Program-made: the position numbers and the translations under genes
Part shown: piece after piece, positions 7,098 to 13,426 of the stretch
Position numbering within the stretch: the stretch's first letter is position 1
Layout of the letters: every line of letters starts with the position of its first letter
Virus record (IMG/VR): IMGVR_UViG_3300037468_000505
Coordinates: 1 to 32,744 of that record
Strand: one strand, 5' to 3'
Length of the DNA: 32,744 bases
From: a virus
The notes under the pieces: model-generated
Databases searched by the model: none
Seen by the model: the letters and a program-made list of their open reading frames with translations, nothing else
What the model was told of the DNA's origin: nothing

Positions 7098-7207
7098 GAT
7101 TTCCACCAAATGCGGAAGATGATCGTGATGCATGCTCCCACAATTGCGATGCACAACACAGTGATGATGTATCGAGCGACGATGTCAGCGATGATCTCGC
7201 TTATCAT
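7094..7207 (-). CDS. 37-residue single-pass membrane protein
   Basis: This short gene is coupled on both sides. ATG 7207 lies inside the end of the 69-residue gene, with GGAG eight bases upstream. Its TGA (7094-7096) overlaps the ATG of the next gene. The product begins MISEIIADIVARY, then has a hydrophobic helix IITVLCIAIVGACITIIF (about 14-31) and ends RIWWKS, giving a positive C-terminal flank. Function is unknown; inner-membrane localisation follows from the helix. Confidence 0.62.
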   Translation of the reverse strand: MISEIIADIVARYIITVLCIAIVGACITIIFRIWWKS

Positions 7208-7394
7208 TCGCATGCTCCATTTGGCGCAGTCTCCGAAGAGCCGCGCGACTTCCGGACTTCTCCATTGCCGAGTACGACTTTGATGGCTTCCCAGTCACCA
7301 TCTTCATCCCGAGACGCTTCATGCTGCCAATGAGTGACGGCATGTGCGTGGCTTTTGCGAAGGCTTCAGCATCGACTTCCTTCATCTTCGTCAT
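7185..7394 (-). CDS. Small basic protein, unknown
   Basis: This 69-residue protein starts at ATG 7394, overlapping the DNA polymerase stop (ATGA), with AGAGG upstream. It is lysine- and arginine-rich (KRLGMKMVTGKPSKSYSAMEK, then SRAALRRLRQMEHANDKRDHR) and has no cysteine or membrane segment. A nucleic-acid-binding accessory of the polymerase is possible, but only from charge and position. The family is not recognised. Confidence 0.68.
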   Translation of the reverse strand: MTKMKEVDAEAFAKATHMPSLIGSMKRLGMKMVTGKPSKSYSAMEKSGSRAALRRLRQMEHANDKRDHR

Positions 7395-9160
7395 GATTTT
7401 GCCTCTGCCCAATTTGATCCTGTCGAGCACTCCCACAGGATCGGCACCTTCAAGGGAAATGCTTGTTCGTTGAGGATCTTCTCGACCTTCTTGGCGGATT
7501 CTTGGTCCGGAACATCCCCATCGATTTCGTCGTGAACAGTCATCCGCATTGTGAGTCCAGTTTCAGCACGACGCTTGTGGAGTTCGACGATCTTGATCTT
7601 CATGATGTCGGCTGCTCCACCTTGGATCACAGAGTTGAGTGCCTTGTGCGACCGATCACCATCAGGGAACCGCGCTCTCCGTCCCAACAACGTCCGCACG
7701 AACCCACGATTCTTCGCGAGGTTCGATGCCTTCTTCAGCAGTTTTCCGACTTCAGGGAACATCCGCTCGTAGATGCGAAGGATCACTTCTGCTTCGCCAA
7801 GAGTCACTTCCAGCATCTGCGCGAGCTTGGCATCACCGGCTCCGTAGAGCCTCGCGAAATTACAATCCTTCGCACGACGATAGGGCAAATCCGGGAGATA
7901 CTTCTTCACCATCTCCCACACGAAATTATGATAGCTCTGCATCGGATTCTGCCGATACGCTTCGAGCACAGCAGGATTGCCTGCATAGTTCGCGAACAGC
8001 CGATACTCGATCTGCATCGCATCGGAGCAGAAGAACAGACCGTGTCTAGCGATGTAGAGCTTTCGGACGATGAAATCCGAGTTCCCGAATGCTAGTTCTT
8101 GTTTCGAAGGAGTCATCACCTGCTGAATATTCTTGTCCGAGCAAGAAAATCGTCCTGAGACTGTTCCTCCTTCGTCTGTGCGTAGCTGATGTAGAGAATA
8201 CCGCAACAGGCCGTCAGGCCCAATAGCATCAGCATAGGCCACCAAGAACTTGCTCCTGAGCGACGCATACTTTCCTGCCCTCCTCGCGAGCTGCACCATC
8301 GGGTTATCGATGTTCTTGAGCACCAAATCAGTGAACGATGGTGTTCCTGCTTCGGTGAAGTGCGTGATAGGAATGTTGTAGTGCCGAAATAGTCGTTTCC
8401 AACTTGTTGGACTATCGGGATTCATCACGAATCCCACTTCTCGTGCGATCGTCCAGATGCAATCGAGCCACACTCGTTTGCTCTCTTCGCACCATCGGTT
8501 CAGCAACTCCACATCGAGCGGAGCCGCGTTCTTTTCCATTTCGCATATCGGAAAGATGAGGTCGCTTTCTAATGTGCGAACACGATCGAGATCTTCCGCT
8601 GCCATCCGAGGAGTCAACACATCGTAGAGCTCACCCACCAGCCGAGCATCTTCTTCTGCATAGCGTGCCACTTGGCCGGCGTGGTAGAATTTCATCCGAG
8701 TCTTGTCGAGATCCTCGCCTAACTTGCCACGACCGAGGTAGTCTTTTCCCAATGAGTTCAGATTGAATTCTCGACGATGGTCATCCAACAGAGCCGCGAA
8801 ATGCTGCACGTCTTCGAGGACACATCCTTGCGCTTCTAGATCGATACCCCACTCGCGAAATTGATGGTTGTCGAATCTGATATTCGCACCGACAAGACGC
8901 TTGCCACGAAGCTCTCTCTGAGCCCATCTCTTCATGGTGGCTTCATCAAGATTGCCACCACCAACATGACCCCACGGATAGTATCCGCACGGACCACCTT
9001 TCACGTAGATGGACGTCCCGATTGGTCGATCACCAGCCCACCACTTCAGTCCTGTCGTCTCTGTATCGATGTGGATCGTATCCCATCGGTCCAGACACGG
9101 AGGCTCTGTTGGTCTCCACGCATGATCCGTTTCGGCGAGCAGGTCAAAGAGACTTGGCAT
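7391..9160 (-). CDS. polA: Family A DNA polymerase with 3'-5' exonuclease
   Basis: This 589-residue protein is the replicative or repair polymerase of the phage. The proofreading domain (about 25-185) is intact: HIDTETTG (Asp32, Glu34), NIRFD (Asp97) and YAEED (Tyr167, Asp171). The polymerase domain has motif A CSDAMQIEYRLF (Asp380), motif B RRAKDCNFARLYG (Arg429, Lys431, Phe435, Tyr439) and motif C VHDE (His543-Glu545). Phe435 sits where E. coli Pol I has Phe762, which disfavours dideoxynucleotides. There is no 5'-nuclease domain. Motif A is slightly divergent, with CSDAMQIE in place of the usual DYSQIE. The start is ATG 9160, four bases after the upstream stop. It would have to copy hypermodified template if the downstream operon works as proposed. 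Confidence 0.96.
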   Translation of the reverse strand: MPSLFDLLAETDHAWRPTEPPCLDRWDTIHIDTETTGLKWWAGDRPIGTSIYVKGGPCGYYPWGHVGGGNLDEATMKRWAQRELRGKRLVGANIRFDNHQFREWGIDLEAQGCVLEDVQHFAALLDDHRREFNLNSLGKDYLGRGKLGEDLDKTRMKFYHAGQVARYAEEDARLVGELYDVLTPRMAAEDLDRVRTLESDLIFPICEMEKNAAPLDVELLNRWCEESKRVWLDCIWTIAREVGFVMNPDSPTSWKRLFRHYNIPITHFTEAGTPSFTDLVLKNIDNPMVQLARRAGKYASLRSKFLVAYADAIGPDGLLRYSLHQLRTDEGGTVSGRFSCSDKNIQQVMTPSKQELAFGNSDFIVRKLYIARHGLFFCSDAMQIEYRLFANYAGNPAVLEAYRQNPMQSYHNFVWEMVKKYLPDLPYRRAKDCNFARLYGAGDAKLAQMLEVTLGEAEVILRIYERMFPEVGKLLKKASNLAKNRGFVRTLLGRRARFPDGDRSHKALNSVIQGGAADIMKIKIVELHKRRAETGLTMRMTVHDEIDGDVPDQESAKKVEKILNEQAFPLKVPILWECSTGSNWAEAKS

Positions 9161-9164
9161 CGTG

Positions 9165-9419
9165 CTACTTCGGCATTTCCGGTTTCGTGCTCATCGTCAG
9201 GCATCCCTTGAAAACCGACGCAGATCCTCTCCCGTAATTTCTTGCCGCTTCATCTGCAACAGCTTCGGCCATCTCCATCGCATGTTCTCGGTTATCAACC
9301 ACAGAAACTCGCTTATCTCCTGTGGCAGTGTGCCGAACGACAACCCAGACAATGGACGAATGCTTGAGCATTGTTTTCGGAGCACGATTGCGTTTCTTGA
9401 CTGTTGCGATTGCTGGCAT
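9165..9419 (-). CDS. Small protein, unknown
   Basis: This 84-residue protein starts at ATG 9419, three bases after the HNH gene and four bases before the polymerase gene. The N-terminus is basic (VKKRNRAPKTMLKHS). A beta-like IVWVVVRHTATGDKRVSVVDN segment and an Ala/Glu-rich helix (AMEMAEAVADEAARNY) follow. This could be a small alpha/beta binding domain. I recognise no family. Confidence 0.68.
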   Translation of the reverse strand: MPAIATVKKRNRAPKTMLKHSSIVWVVVRHTATGDKRVSVVDNREHAMEMAEAVADEAARNYGRGSASVFKGCLTMSTKPEMPK

Positions 9420-9422
9420 GAT

Positions 9423-9749
9423 TCACTTCTTTGGTGGTTTCAGGCCACACTGAGAGCAATCCGCGCCCTTCTTGCGATTTTCTTCCTTCGTGAGCCACTG
9501 CATGTTCAGAGGCCAATCCAATCCACAGCACGCAAGAGGACAGACGTGATCGACTTCGTACCCACGACATCGCTTTGTGGATCCCTTGTCCCACCCACCG
9601 GGACATGGATTCGCTTTCATGAAATCCGCGATAGCTTTCTCTGATCGGTGCTGTCCAGCTCCCTGGCACGGGTATCGTGGTGCTTTGGTCTGCGTGAAAA
9701 CGCTCGAACAGAACAACACGCACAAGACAGCGATGAGAACTTTTCTCAT
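9423..9749 (-). CDS. Exported HNH-type endonuclease-like protein
   Basis: ATG 9749 has GGGAGG seven bases upstream; the longer in-frame start would include that site, so I reject it. The 108-residue product begins with a Sec-type signal (MRKVLIAVLCVLFCSSVFTQ). It then has a domain with CRGYEVDHVCPLACCGLD, MQWLT and ENRKKG. VDH gives the central HNH histidine and the N...WL...N..K pattern matches small HNH nucleases. Several cysteines (CPGG, CRG, CPLACC, CSQC) suggest zinc binding or disulfides. No lipobox is visible. Export points to periplasmic DNA, for example DNA of competing phage during entry, but that role is inference. Confidence 0.75.
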   Translation of the reverse strand: MRKVLIAVLCVLFCSSVFTQTKAPRYPCQGAGQHRSEKAIADFMKANPCPGGWDKGSTKRCRGYEVDHVCPLACCGLDWPLNMQWLTKEENRKKGADCSQCGLKPPKK

Positions 9750-9817
9750 GGTCGCGCCTCCCAAGCATTACAGCCGTTGCCGAGCGTCTCGCATTGTGGT
9801 TTCTCGCTCATCGGATG

Positions 9818-10159
9818 TTACGACCGTTCCGGCCAGTGCCACGTCCCAGGTCCAGTGCCTTCAAGCACACTCAGCGCCCAAAAGACATCTGTGCCATCGA
9901 GGAACACCTGTCCGTTGGCGCATCCGTCCGGCCAGATTCGCACAGCCATCATCGCGAAAACGTCATGCTCGGCGACCGAATTGCCGATATGCGCTTGCGC
10001 GCCTTCCGGCCAGACCGAACGCATCGGTGGTCCACTCGTCAACATTCCTTGCTTCATCCGATCGGCGATCTCTCTGCTCGTCGTTCGCCGTCGGTTGATT
10101 TGGGCAGCATCAGCCGCCGACAACACATAGTGCACAATTCGTCCCAGTGTGATGTTCAT
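9818..10159 (-). CDS. Conserved phage protein of the TLGRIVHYVL type, unknown function
   Basis: This 113-residue protein starts at ATG 10159, overlapping the upstream stop (ATGA). It opens MNITLGRIVHYVLSAADAA and closes with GQVFLDGTDVFWALSVLEG then GTWHWPE. I remember this pattern from many unrelated phage genomes, always as a small protein of unknown function. It is predicted soluble and beta-rich. The 68 bp between it and the HNH gene hold nothing recognisable. Confidence 0.78.
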   Translation of the reverse strand: MNITLGRIVHYVLSAADAAQINRRRTTSREIADRMKQGMLTSGPPMRSVWPEGAQAHIGNSVAEHDVFAMMAVRIWPDGCANGQVFLDGTDVFWALSVLEGTGPGTWHWPERS

Positions 10160-10548
10160 GACTGATCCTTTTCCAATCTGAAGAGTCCGTCCACGATGAC
10201 CTTGGCTTGGTCAAGCGTCTTCGCCCAGCTGACGTGCTTGCCATTCGGATCGTCTATCCACCAGTCCTTGTAGTATCCGACCCGAAGTGCGTATCCTTTG
10301 TAAATCTGAGTCTTCGGTTCTGGATCGACTAACTCCACCATTTTGTAGACGATGCGACGTCCTTCATCCTTTGAACACCCAGGGAGAAGGAACATCGCAA
10401 CGATCACAGCCGAATCGAATCCGTCTTCTAGCGCCACGAGCAGATCAGCGATGGGTGGTGTTCCAATTTCTGTTCCATCGCACATCGTGCATCGTGTCGG
10501 TCCAAGGATAGAAATCTTGCCTTCTTCACTCCTGCAATTTGGGCACAT
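10156..10548 (-). CDS. Protein with N-terminal zinc ribbon, unknown
   Basis: This 130-residue protein starts at ATG 10548 with GGTGGA upstream, overlapping the preceding ORF by 23 bp. CPNC (2-5) and CTMC (20-23) form a compact zinc ribbon. The middle (IADLLVALEDGFDSAVIVAM) is probably helical. The C-terminus (YKGYALRVGYYKDWWIDDPNG, then KTLDQAKVIVDGL) looks like a small alpha/beta domain. No enzymatic motif is visible. Function is unknown. Confidence 0.72.
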   Translation of the reverse strand: MCPNCRSEEGKISILGPTRCTMCDGTEIGTPPIADLLVALEDGFDSAVIVAMFLLPGCSKDEGRRIVYKMVELVDPEPKTQIYKGYALRVGYYKDWWIDDPNGKHVSWAKTLDQAKVIVDGLFRLEKDQS

Positions 10549-11182
10549 CGATCCACCGAATGTTCTTTTTCTTCAACATTATGTCGATGAAGATCGTCTT
10601 CATCGGGTGGTTGGGAACCTGATCTATCGTCGGTGTCCCAAGTTTCACGATTTCTTTGTAGAATGCGAGGGCTTGTCCTCCGAGTCCTTCTTCTGTGAGC
10701 GGTTCCAAGTGAAGGGGTTCGAGATCGGGTATCTTCTTCCGATCTCCCACGCGATGACCAGAAGCCACACGATCCACATCGCCCAAATCCACTTCATCTT
10801 GCCTCCTCACCGCACTGCCAAGAACGATTGCTTCGTGTTTGGTCAGCATCACAACGTCGCCGACCTTCCACGGATTTCGTCCCGAAAGCATCGTCATGGT
10901 CTTGCCCTGTGGCGCTTGCACGACATAGGGCACAGACTCCGTCTCCCTTAATTCCGAGAGGAAAGTCTTGTTCTTCTCCGACAGACTCTCTTCGTCTATC
11001 GTGTAGAAATCCACGAACGGCGATGTGACGATCGCGGATGTTGGTCCGAGAAATCGAGAGTCCTTGGTGTCGCCCTGATCTGGAAGACTGAGCACGTATG
11101 CGGCATACTTCGTGACACGCTCTACATACACGACTCGTCCGGTCACAGAGAGCTGCACCACCGAGCCTTGAGTCAGCATCAT
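10526..11182 (-). CDS. Unknown protein containing a nested out-of-frame ORF
   Basis: This frame is open for 218 codons from ATG 11182, which overlaps the upstream stop (ATGA). The first ~130 residues look like a normal beta-rich domain (QGSVVQLSVTGRVVYVERVT ... WKVGDVVMLTKHEAIVLGSA). From about residue 130 the sequence turns unusual (RRQDEVDLGDVDRVASGHRV), exactly where a 50-codon membrane-protein ORF with a strong ribosome site begins in another frame (10645-10797). The last 40 codons look natural again and could be re-initiated at GTG 10648, which overlaps the nested ORF stop. So the true product may be one 218-residue protein, or the C-terminal segment may be separate. Confidence 0.65.
   Translation of the reverse strand: MMLTQGSVVQLSVTGRVVYVERVTKYAAYVLSLPDQGDTKDSRFLGPTSAIVTSPFVDFYTIDEESLSEKNKTFLSELRETESVPYVVQAPQGKTMTMLSGRNPWKVGDVVMLTKHEAIVLGSAVRRQDEVDLGDVDRVASGHRVGDRKKIPDLEPLHLEPLTEEGLGGQALAFYKEIVKLGTPTIDQVPNHPMKTIFIDIMLKKKNIRWIDVPKLQE
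10645..10797 (-). CDS. Nested 50-residue membrane protein
   Basis: ATG 10797 is preceded by GAGGAGGCAAG, one of the best ribosome sites in this arm. The product is MKWIWAMWIVWLLVIAWEIG, a Trp-rich transmembrane helix, followed by RRYPISNPFTW and a Lys/Ser/Asp-rich tail. Codons use G or C at third positions as in neighbouring real genes. The stop (10645-10647) overlaps GTG 10648 in the enclosing frame. It lies wholly inside 10526-11182 in a different frame. Function is unknown; Rz1-like or other membrane accessory roles cannot be judged without a lysis cassette nearby. Confidence 0.58.
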   Translation of the reverse strand: MKWIWAMWIVWLLVIAWEIGRRYPISNPFTWNRSQKKDSEDKPSHSTKKS

Positions 11183-11376
11183 ATGCTGAGCAACTCTTGG
11201 ATCATCGCTGCGAGTTCGTGAATCGCATCGTTGATCTCATGGACAGTCCTGAATTCGTGGATGGAAAATTCACGACACTCTTGTTCGATCCACTCGCGGC
11301 GAGATCGTCGTTCGTAGAGATCCCAAGGCACACCTGATGCCTTGGGATGTATCTCTTGATACTCGCTCAGCGTCAT
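11179..11376 (-). CDS. Small helical protein, unknown
   Basis: This 65-residue protein has ATGA overlaps at both ends (starts at 11376, ends at 11179). It is strongly helical and charged (LYERRSRREWIEQECREFSI, then HEINDAIHELAAMIQELLSI), and the last 20 residues look like a coiled coil or amphipathic helix. No family is recognised. Confidence 0.7.
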   Translation of the reverse strand: MTLSEYQEIHPKASGVPWDLYERRSRREWIEQECREFSIHEFRTVHEINDAIHELAAMIQELLSI

Positions 11377-11609
11377 GCCGATCTCCTGCTCGGTTTCTTC
11401 CCCGATGGCGCCTTCACATGAGGTGTTTGAGAAGAAGACTTGACAGGACGGATCTTGATCTTACGGGCAGGAGGAACGTATCGTGGGTTATGCCTGTTAC
11501 AGATCCCCACACGATGCACGGGTTTCCCATTGTATGAGTCCTCGACAGTGTTTGGGAGAGAATGAACTCGAAGAACTCGTTGGCAGGACGAACAGAAAAA
11601 TCGTTTCAT
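11373..11609 (-). CDS. Small zinc-finger-like basic protein
   Basis: This 78-residue protein starts at ATG 11609 with AAAGG nine bases upstream. CSSC (6-9) and a CNRH pair (about 37-40) could bind zinc. The C-terminal half is very basic with Ser/Pro (RKIKIRPVKSSSQ, KKPSRRS), suggesting nucleic acid binding. Function is unknown. Confidence 0.7.
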   Translation of the reverse strand: MKRFFCSSCQRVLRVHSLPNTVEDSYNGKPVHRVGICNRHNPRYVPPARKIKIRPVKSSSQTPHVKAPSGKKPSRRSA

Positions 11610-11640
11610 GGGCCAGACCTTTCGGTGCTATGGCAAAGAG

Positions 11641-11686
11641 AGGGATGCTGGCCGAGGAGGATTCATTCACCGCAACCAGCATCCCT
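11641..11686. repeat. 11-bp perfect inverted repeat in a small intergenic gap
   Basis: AGGGATGCTGG (11641-11651) and its exact complement CCAGCATCCCT (11676-11686) flank 24 bp. It lies in the 127-bp gap between the first and second genes of the leftward early transcript. In RNA it would form a long-loop hairpin. No T-run follows on the minus strand, so it is not a classical terminator. It may be a processing or attenuation site or a protein-binding dyad. Confidence 0.6.
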
Positions 11687-11736
11687 GGGTGCGACAAGCT
11701 CACTGAGGTTCCCAACAGCAAGCTTCGTCGCAGACC

Positions 11737-12057
11737 TTACATCGTGGCGACGACCTTCGCAGCGACCTTCTCGGCCTTCGCCGACGCCTTCTCGAACTGC
11801 GCCTGCAGCTTCTCGGCGCGAGCCTTCGCCTTCTCGTAGCGAGCGGCGATCCTGGCCTGCTTCTGCTCGGCGGTCTCTGCGCGCTTCACGGCCTTCGGGT
11901 CCGGAGGAGCCCAGGTCTCGCACGCGATCTCGATCGTGTCCGGCGCCACACCGTCCACGAACGCCTTGCGATTGAAGATGACCTTCGCTCCCGTCATCTC
12001 GTCGACGTACCGCCCACCACCCTTTGCTCCGTCCTTGACCTTCTTCAGCGTCGCCAT
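11737..12057 (-). CDS. First leftward early gene, Ala/Lys-rich coiled-coil protein
   Basis: ATG 12057 follows AGGAGA by eight bases and lies about 40 bp after the predicted transcription start, so I use it instead of the longer in-frame start at 12081. The 106-residue product has an N-terminal basic domain (LKKVKDGAKGGGRYVDEMTG) and a small beta region (AKVIFNRKAFVDGVAPDTIE). From about residue 60 a long Ala/Glu/Lys helix (EQKQARIAARYEKAKARAEK and onward) resembles a coiled coil. Codon third positions are strongly G/C. A histone-like or DNA-binding role is possible. The family is not recognised. Confidence 0.75.
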   Translation of the reverse strand: MATLKKVKDGAKGGGRYVDEMTGAKVIFNRKAFVDGVAPDTIEIACETWAPPDPKAVKRAETAEQKQARIAARYEKAKARAEKLQAQFEKASAKAEKVAAKVVATM

Positions 12058-12104
12058 GCTTTTCTCTCCTGTTGTTGACACGAGTTGATTACGACTTGAA
12101 CACT

Positions 12105-12133
12105 ATTATACCCCAGAATGTTCATGTTGTAAA
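12105..12133 (-). promoter_or_regulatory. Leftward early promoter
   Basis: On the minus strand TTTACA (12128-12133), a 17-bp spacer ending GGGG, and TATAAT (12105-12110). The start site is expected near 12098. It should drive the entire leftward arm from 12057 onward, since nearly all downstream genes overlap. Confidence 0.85.
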
Positions 12134-12251
12134 GGTGTTTCGGTCATCTTTCCATCGCACGAGAACATGATCTCTCCCATGTGATGCGCACGCGTGCTCG
12201 CGCGTGAAGAAATAAACGTGTAGCCAGCGGCCTTCAACACCTCTTTCTTGA
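12134..12251. promoter_or_regulatory. Divergent intergenic region with palindromes
   Basis: This 118-bp block between the two divergent promoters has no plausible gene. It contains a dyad ACATG-N8-CATGT (12165-12182) and a perfect 10-bp palindrome GCACGCGTGC (12188-12197) followed by more CG-rich alternation. These are candidate binding sites for a regulator acting on both promoters. No specific protein can be linked. Confidence 0.5.
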
Positions 12252-12280
12252 TTTACATCCGACGGGTAGTACGGTATAAT
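12252..12280 (+). promoter_or_regulatory. Rightward replication-gene promoter
   Basis: TTTACA (12252-12257), 17-bp spacer ending CGG, and TATAAT (12275-12280). Same hexamers and spacing as the two leftward promoters. The predicted start near 12287 gives a leader of about 140 nt before the primase ATG. Confidence 0.85.
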
Positions 12281-12324
12281 AGCTCTTCAAGACCCGGTGC
12301 GGTTCACGCCGCCGTTGCTGACGA

Positions 12325-12384
12325 TCGTGTCCTAACCACGAGAGTCAGACTGGGTCTCCTCTCTTCTCACGAGTTAGGATCGTG
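12325..12384 (+). promoter_or_regulatory. Paired dyads in the 5' leader of the primase transcript
   Basis: Two 17-bp units lie in the leader. The first is TCGTG-TCCTAAC-CACGA (12325-12341). The second is CACGA-GTTAGGA-TCGTG (12368-12384). Each has complementary 5-bp arms, and their centres are reverse complements of each other, so local hairpins compete with one long stem. Between them AGAC/GTCT can also pair. This could be an operator pair or a regulatory RNA structure. Confidence 0.5.
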
Positions 12385-12427
12385 CCAGCATTCAGCACTC
12401 CTGACATCGTTCTCGCAAGGTTCCCCG

Positions 12428-13426
12428 ATGTATCGAGAATTTCTACAGGCACTCCATCCCACAGGATATCGCGACTTCCGAGCATTCGGAGACGAAAACG
12501 CTGTCCTGAGCGAGCACGCCAACAACTACCAAATCTTCCGCGATTGGGTGAACAAGCAGGTCGATGCTGGTAGAGATGTGTATGTTGGTGTTGCGACTCG
12601 GAACAAACCACAGGGTCGCAAGCTCGCTGACTGCGCCGAACTCCATGCCCTATTCGCGGATTTCGACTTCAAGGACATATCGGAAGAAGCCATATTATCG
12701 AACCTGAGTCGGTTCGTCTATCCATCCATCATCGTTAGATCGGGAGGCGGACTTCACGTCTATTGGCTGCTACACCAACCCATTGACTTGCAAAAGGACG
12801 CAGGACTTGCCAAAGAAGTCCTCACAGCTCTTGCGCGATTCTTGGGCTCCGATCCCAAGGCGTGCGTCCCATCCTTCATCCTCCGCGTTCCCGGCACCAA
12901 GAATTTCAAGTACGACCCTCCTCGTCCTGTCGTGATTCAGGACTTCAGCATCACACGGAGATACACACTCTCCGATTTGGTCTCGTTTCTGGATCCCGCT
13001 TCTCCCGCTCCCTCCCGCCAGGAGAAGATGCCTCCGATTCCACACGGAGTGAGTCTCCCGGATCGCATCCAGATGGCGAAAACATGGTTGGAGTTCCAAG
13101 ATCCTGCCATCCAGGGACAGGGAGGTGACAGTCGCACCTACATGATCTGCTGCTCAGTCATCATCGGCCATGATATTCCTCCCGAACATGCTCTCCCGAT
13201 CCTGAGCGACTGGAACAGTAGGTGCTCTCCGCCATGGGAGCGCAATGATCTTCTCACCAAGATCAAATCGGCCGTCAACTCCGGACTCGGAGCCAGAGGA
13301 GAGAAACTCTGGTTGCACGAGTCCTCCCCACGTCCTCACTTCATTCCCTCAATTGAAGACTTTGAACTCAGCGCCAAAATCGAAGATCTTGTGATCTCGA
13401 CGCGCAAGATTAGGAGGGCGAAATGA
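12428..13426 (+). CDS. Archaeo-eukaryotic-type DNA primase / Prim-Pol
   Basis: I start this gene at ATG 12428 (AAGG upstream); the longer frame to 12248 reads through the promoter. The 332-residue protein shows AEP core motifs: FADFDF (catalytic Asp78 and Asp80), RSGGGLHVYW (about 104-113, with His110) and RVPGTKNFK (about 153-161). The C-terminal part (GDSRTYMICCSVIIGHDIPP, then SDWNSRCSPPWERNDLLTKI) is helical and resembles primase C-terminal (PriCT-like) domains. It should prime DNA synthesis for the family A polymerase. The next gene is a RecA-fold ATPase with a 4-bp ATGA overlap, forming a compact primase-helicase unit. Confidence 0.9.
   Translation: MYREFLQALHPTGYRDFRAFGDENAVLSEHANNYQIFRDWVNKQVDAGRDVYVGVATRNKPQGRKLADCAELHALFADFDFKDISEEAILSNLSRFVYPSIIVRSGGGLHVYWLLHQPIDLQKDAGLAKEVLTALARFLGSDPKACVPSFILRVPGTKNFKYDPPRPVVIQDFSITRRYTLSDLVSFLDPASPAPSRQEKMPPIPHGVSLPDRIQMAKTWLEFQDPAIQGQGGDSRTYMICCSVIIGHDIPPEHALPILSDWNSRCSPPWERNDLLTKIKSAVNSGLGARGEKLWLHESSPRPHFIPSIEDFELSAKIEDLVISTRKIRRAK

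Noticed and set aside
10270-10303. TTTACA on the minus strand near 10298 as another promoter
   Set aside because: No -10 lies at 16-18 bp; the nearest GATACT is about 21 bp away.
11497-11721. Minus-strand 74-codon frame across the 11610-11736 gap
   Set aside because: It overlaps the zinc-finger gene in another frame, has a Ser-rich unnatural composition and no good ribosome site.
12295-12316. GGTTCA-containing stem in the leader as a tRNA T-arm
   Set aside because: No acceptor, D or anticodon arms can be built around it.
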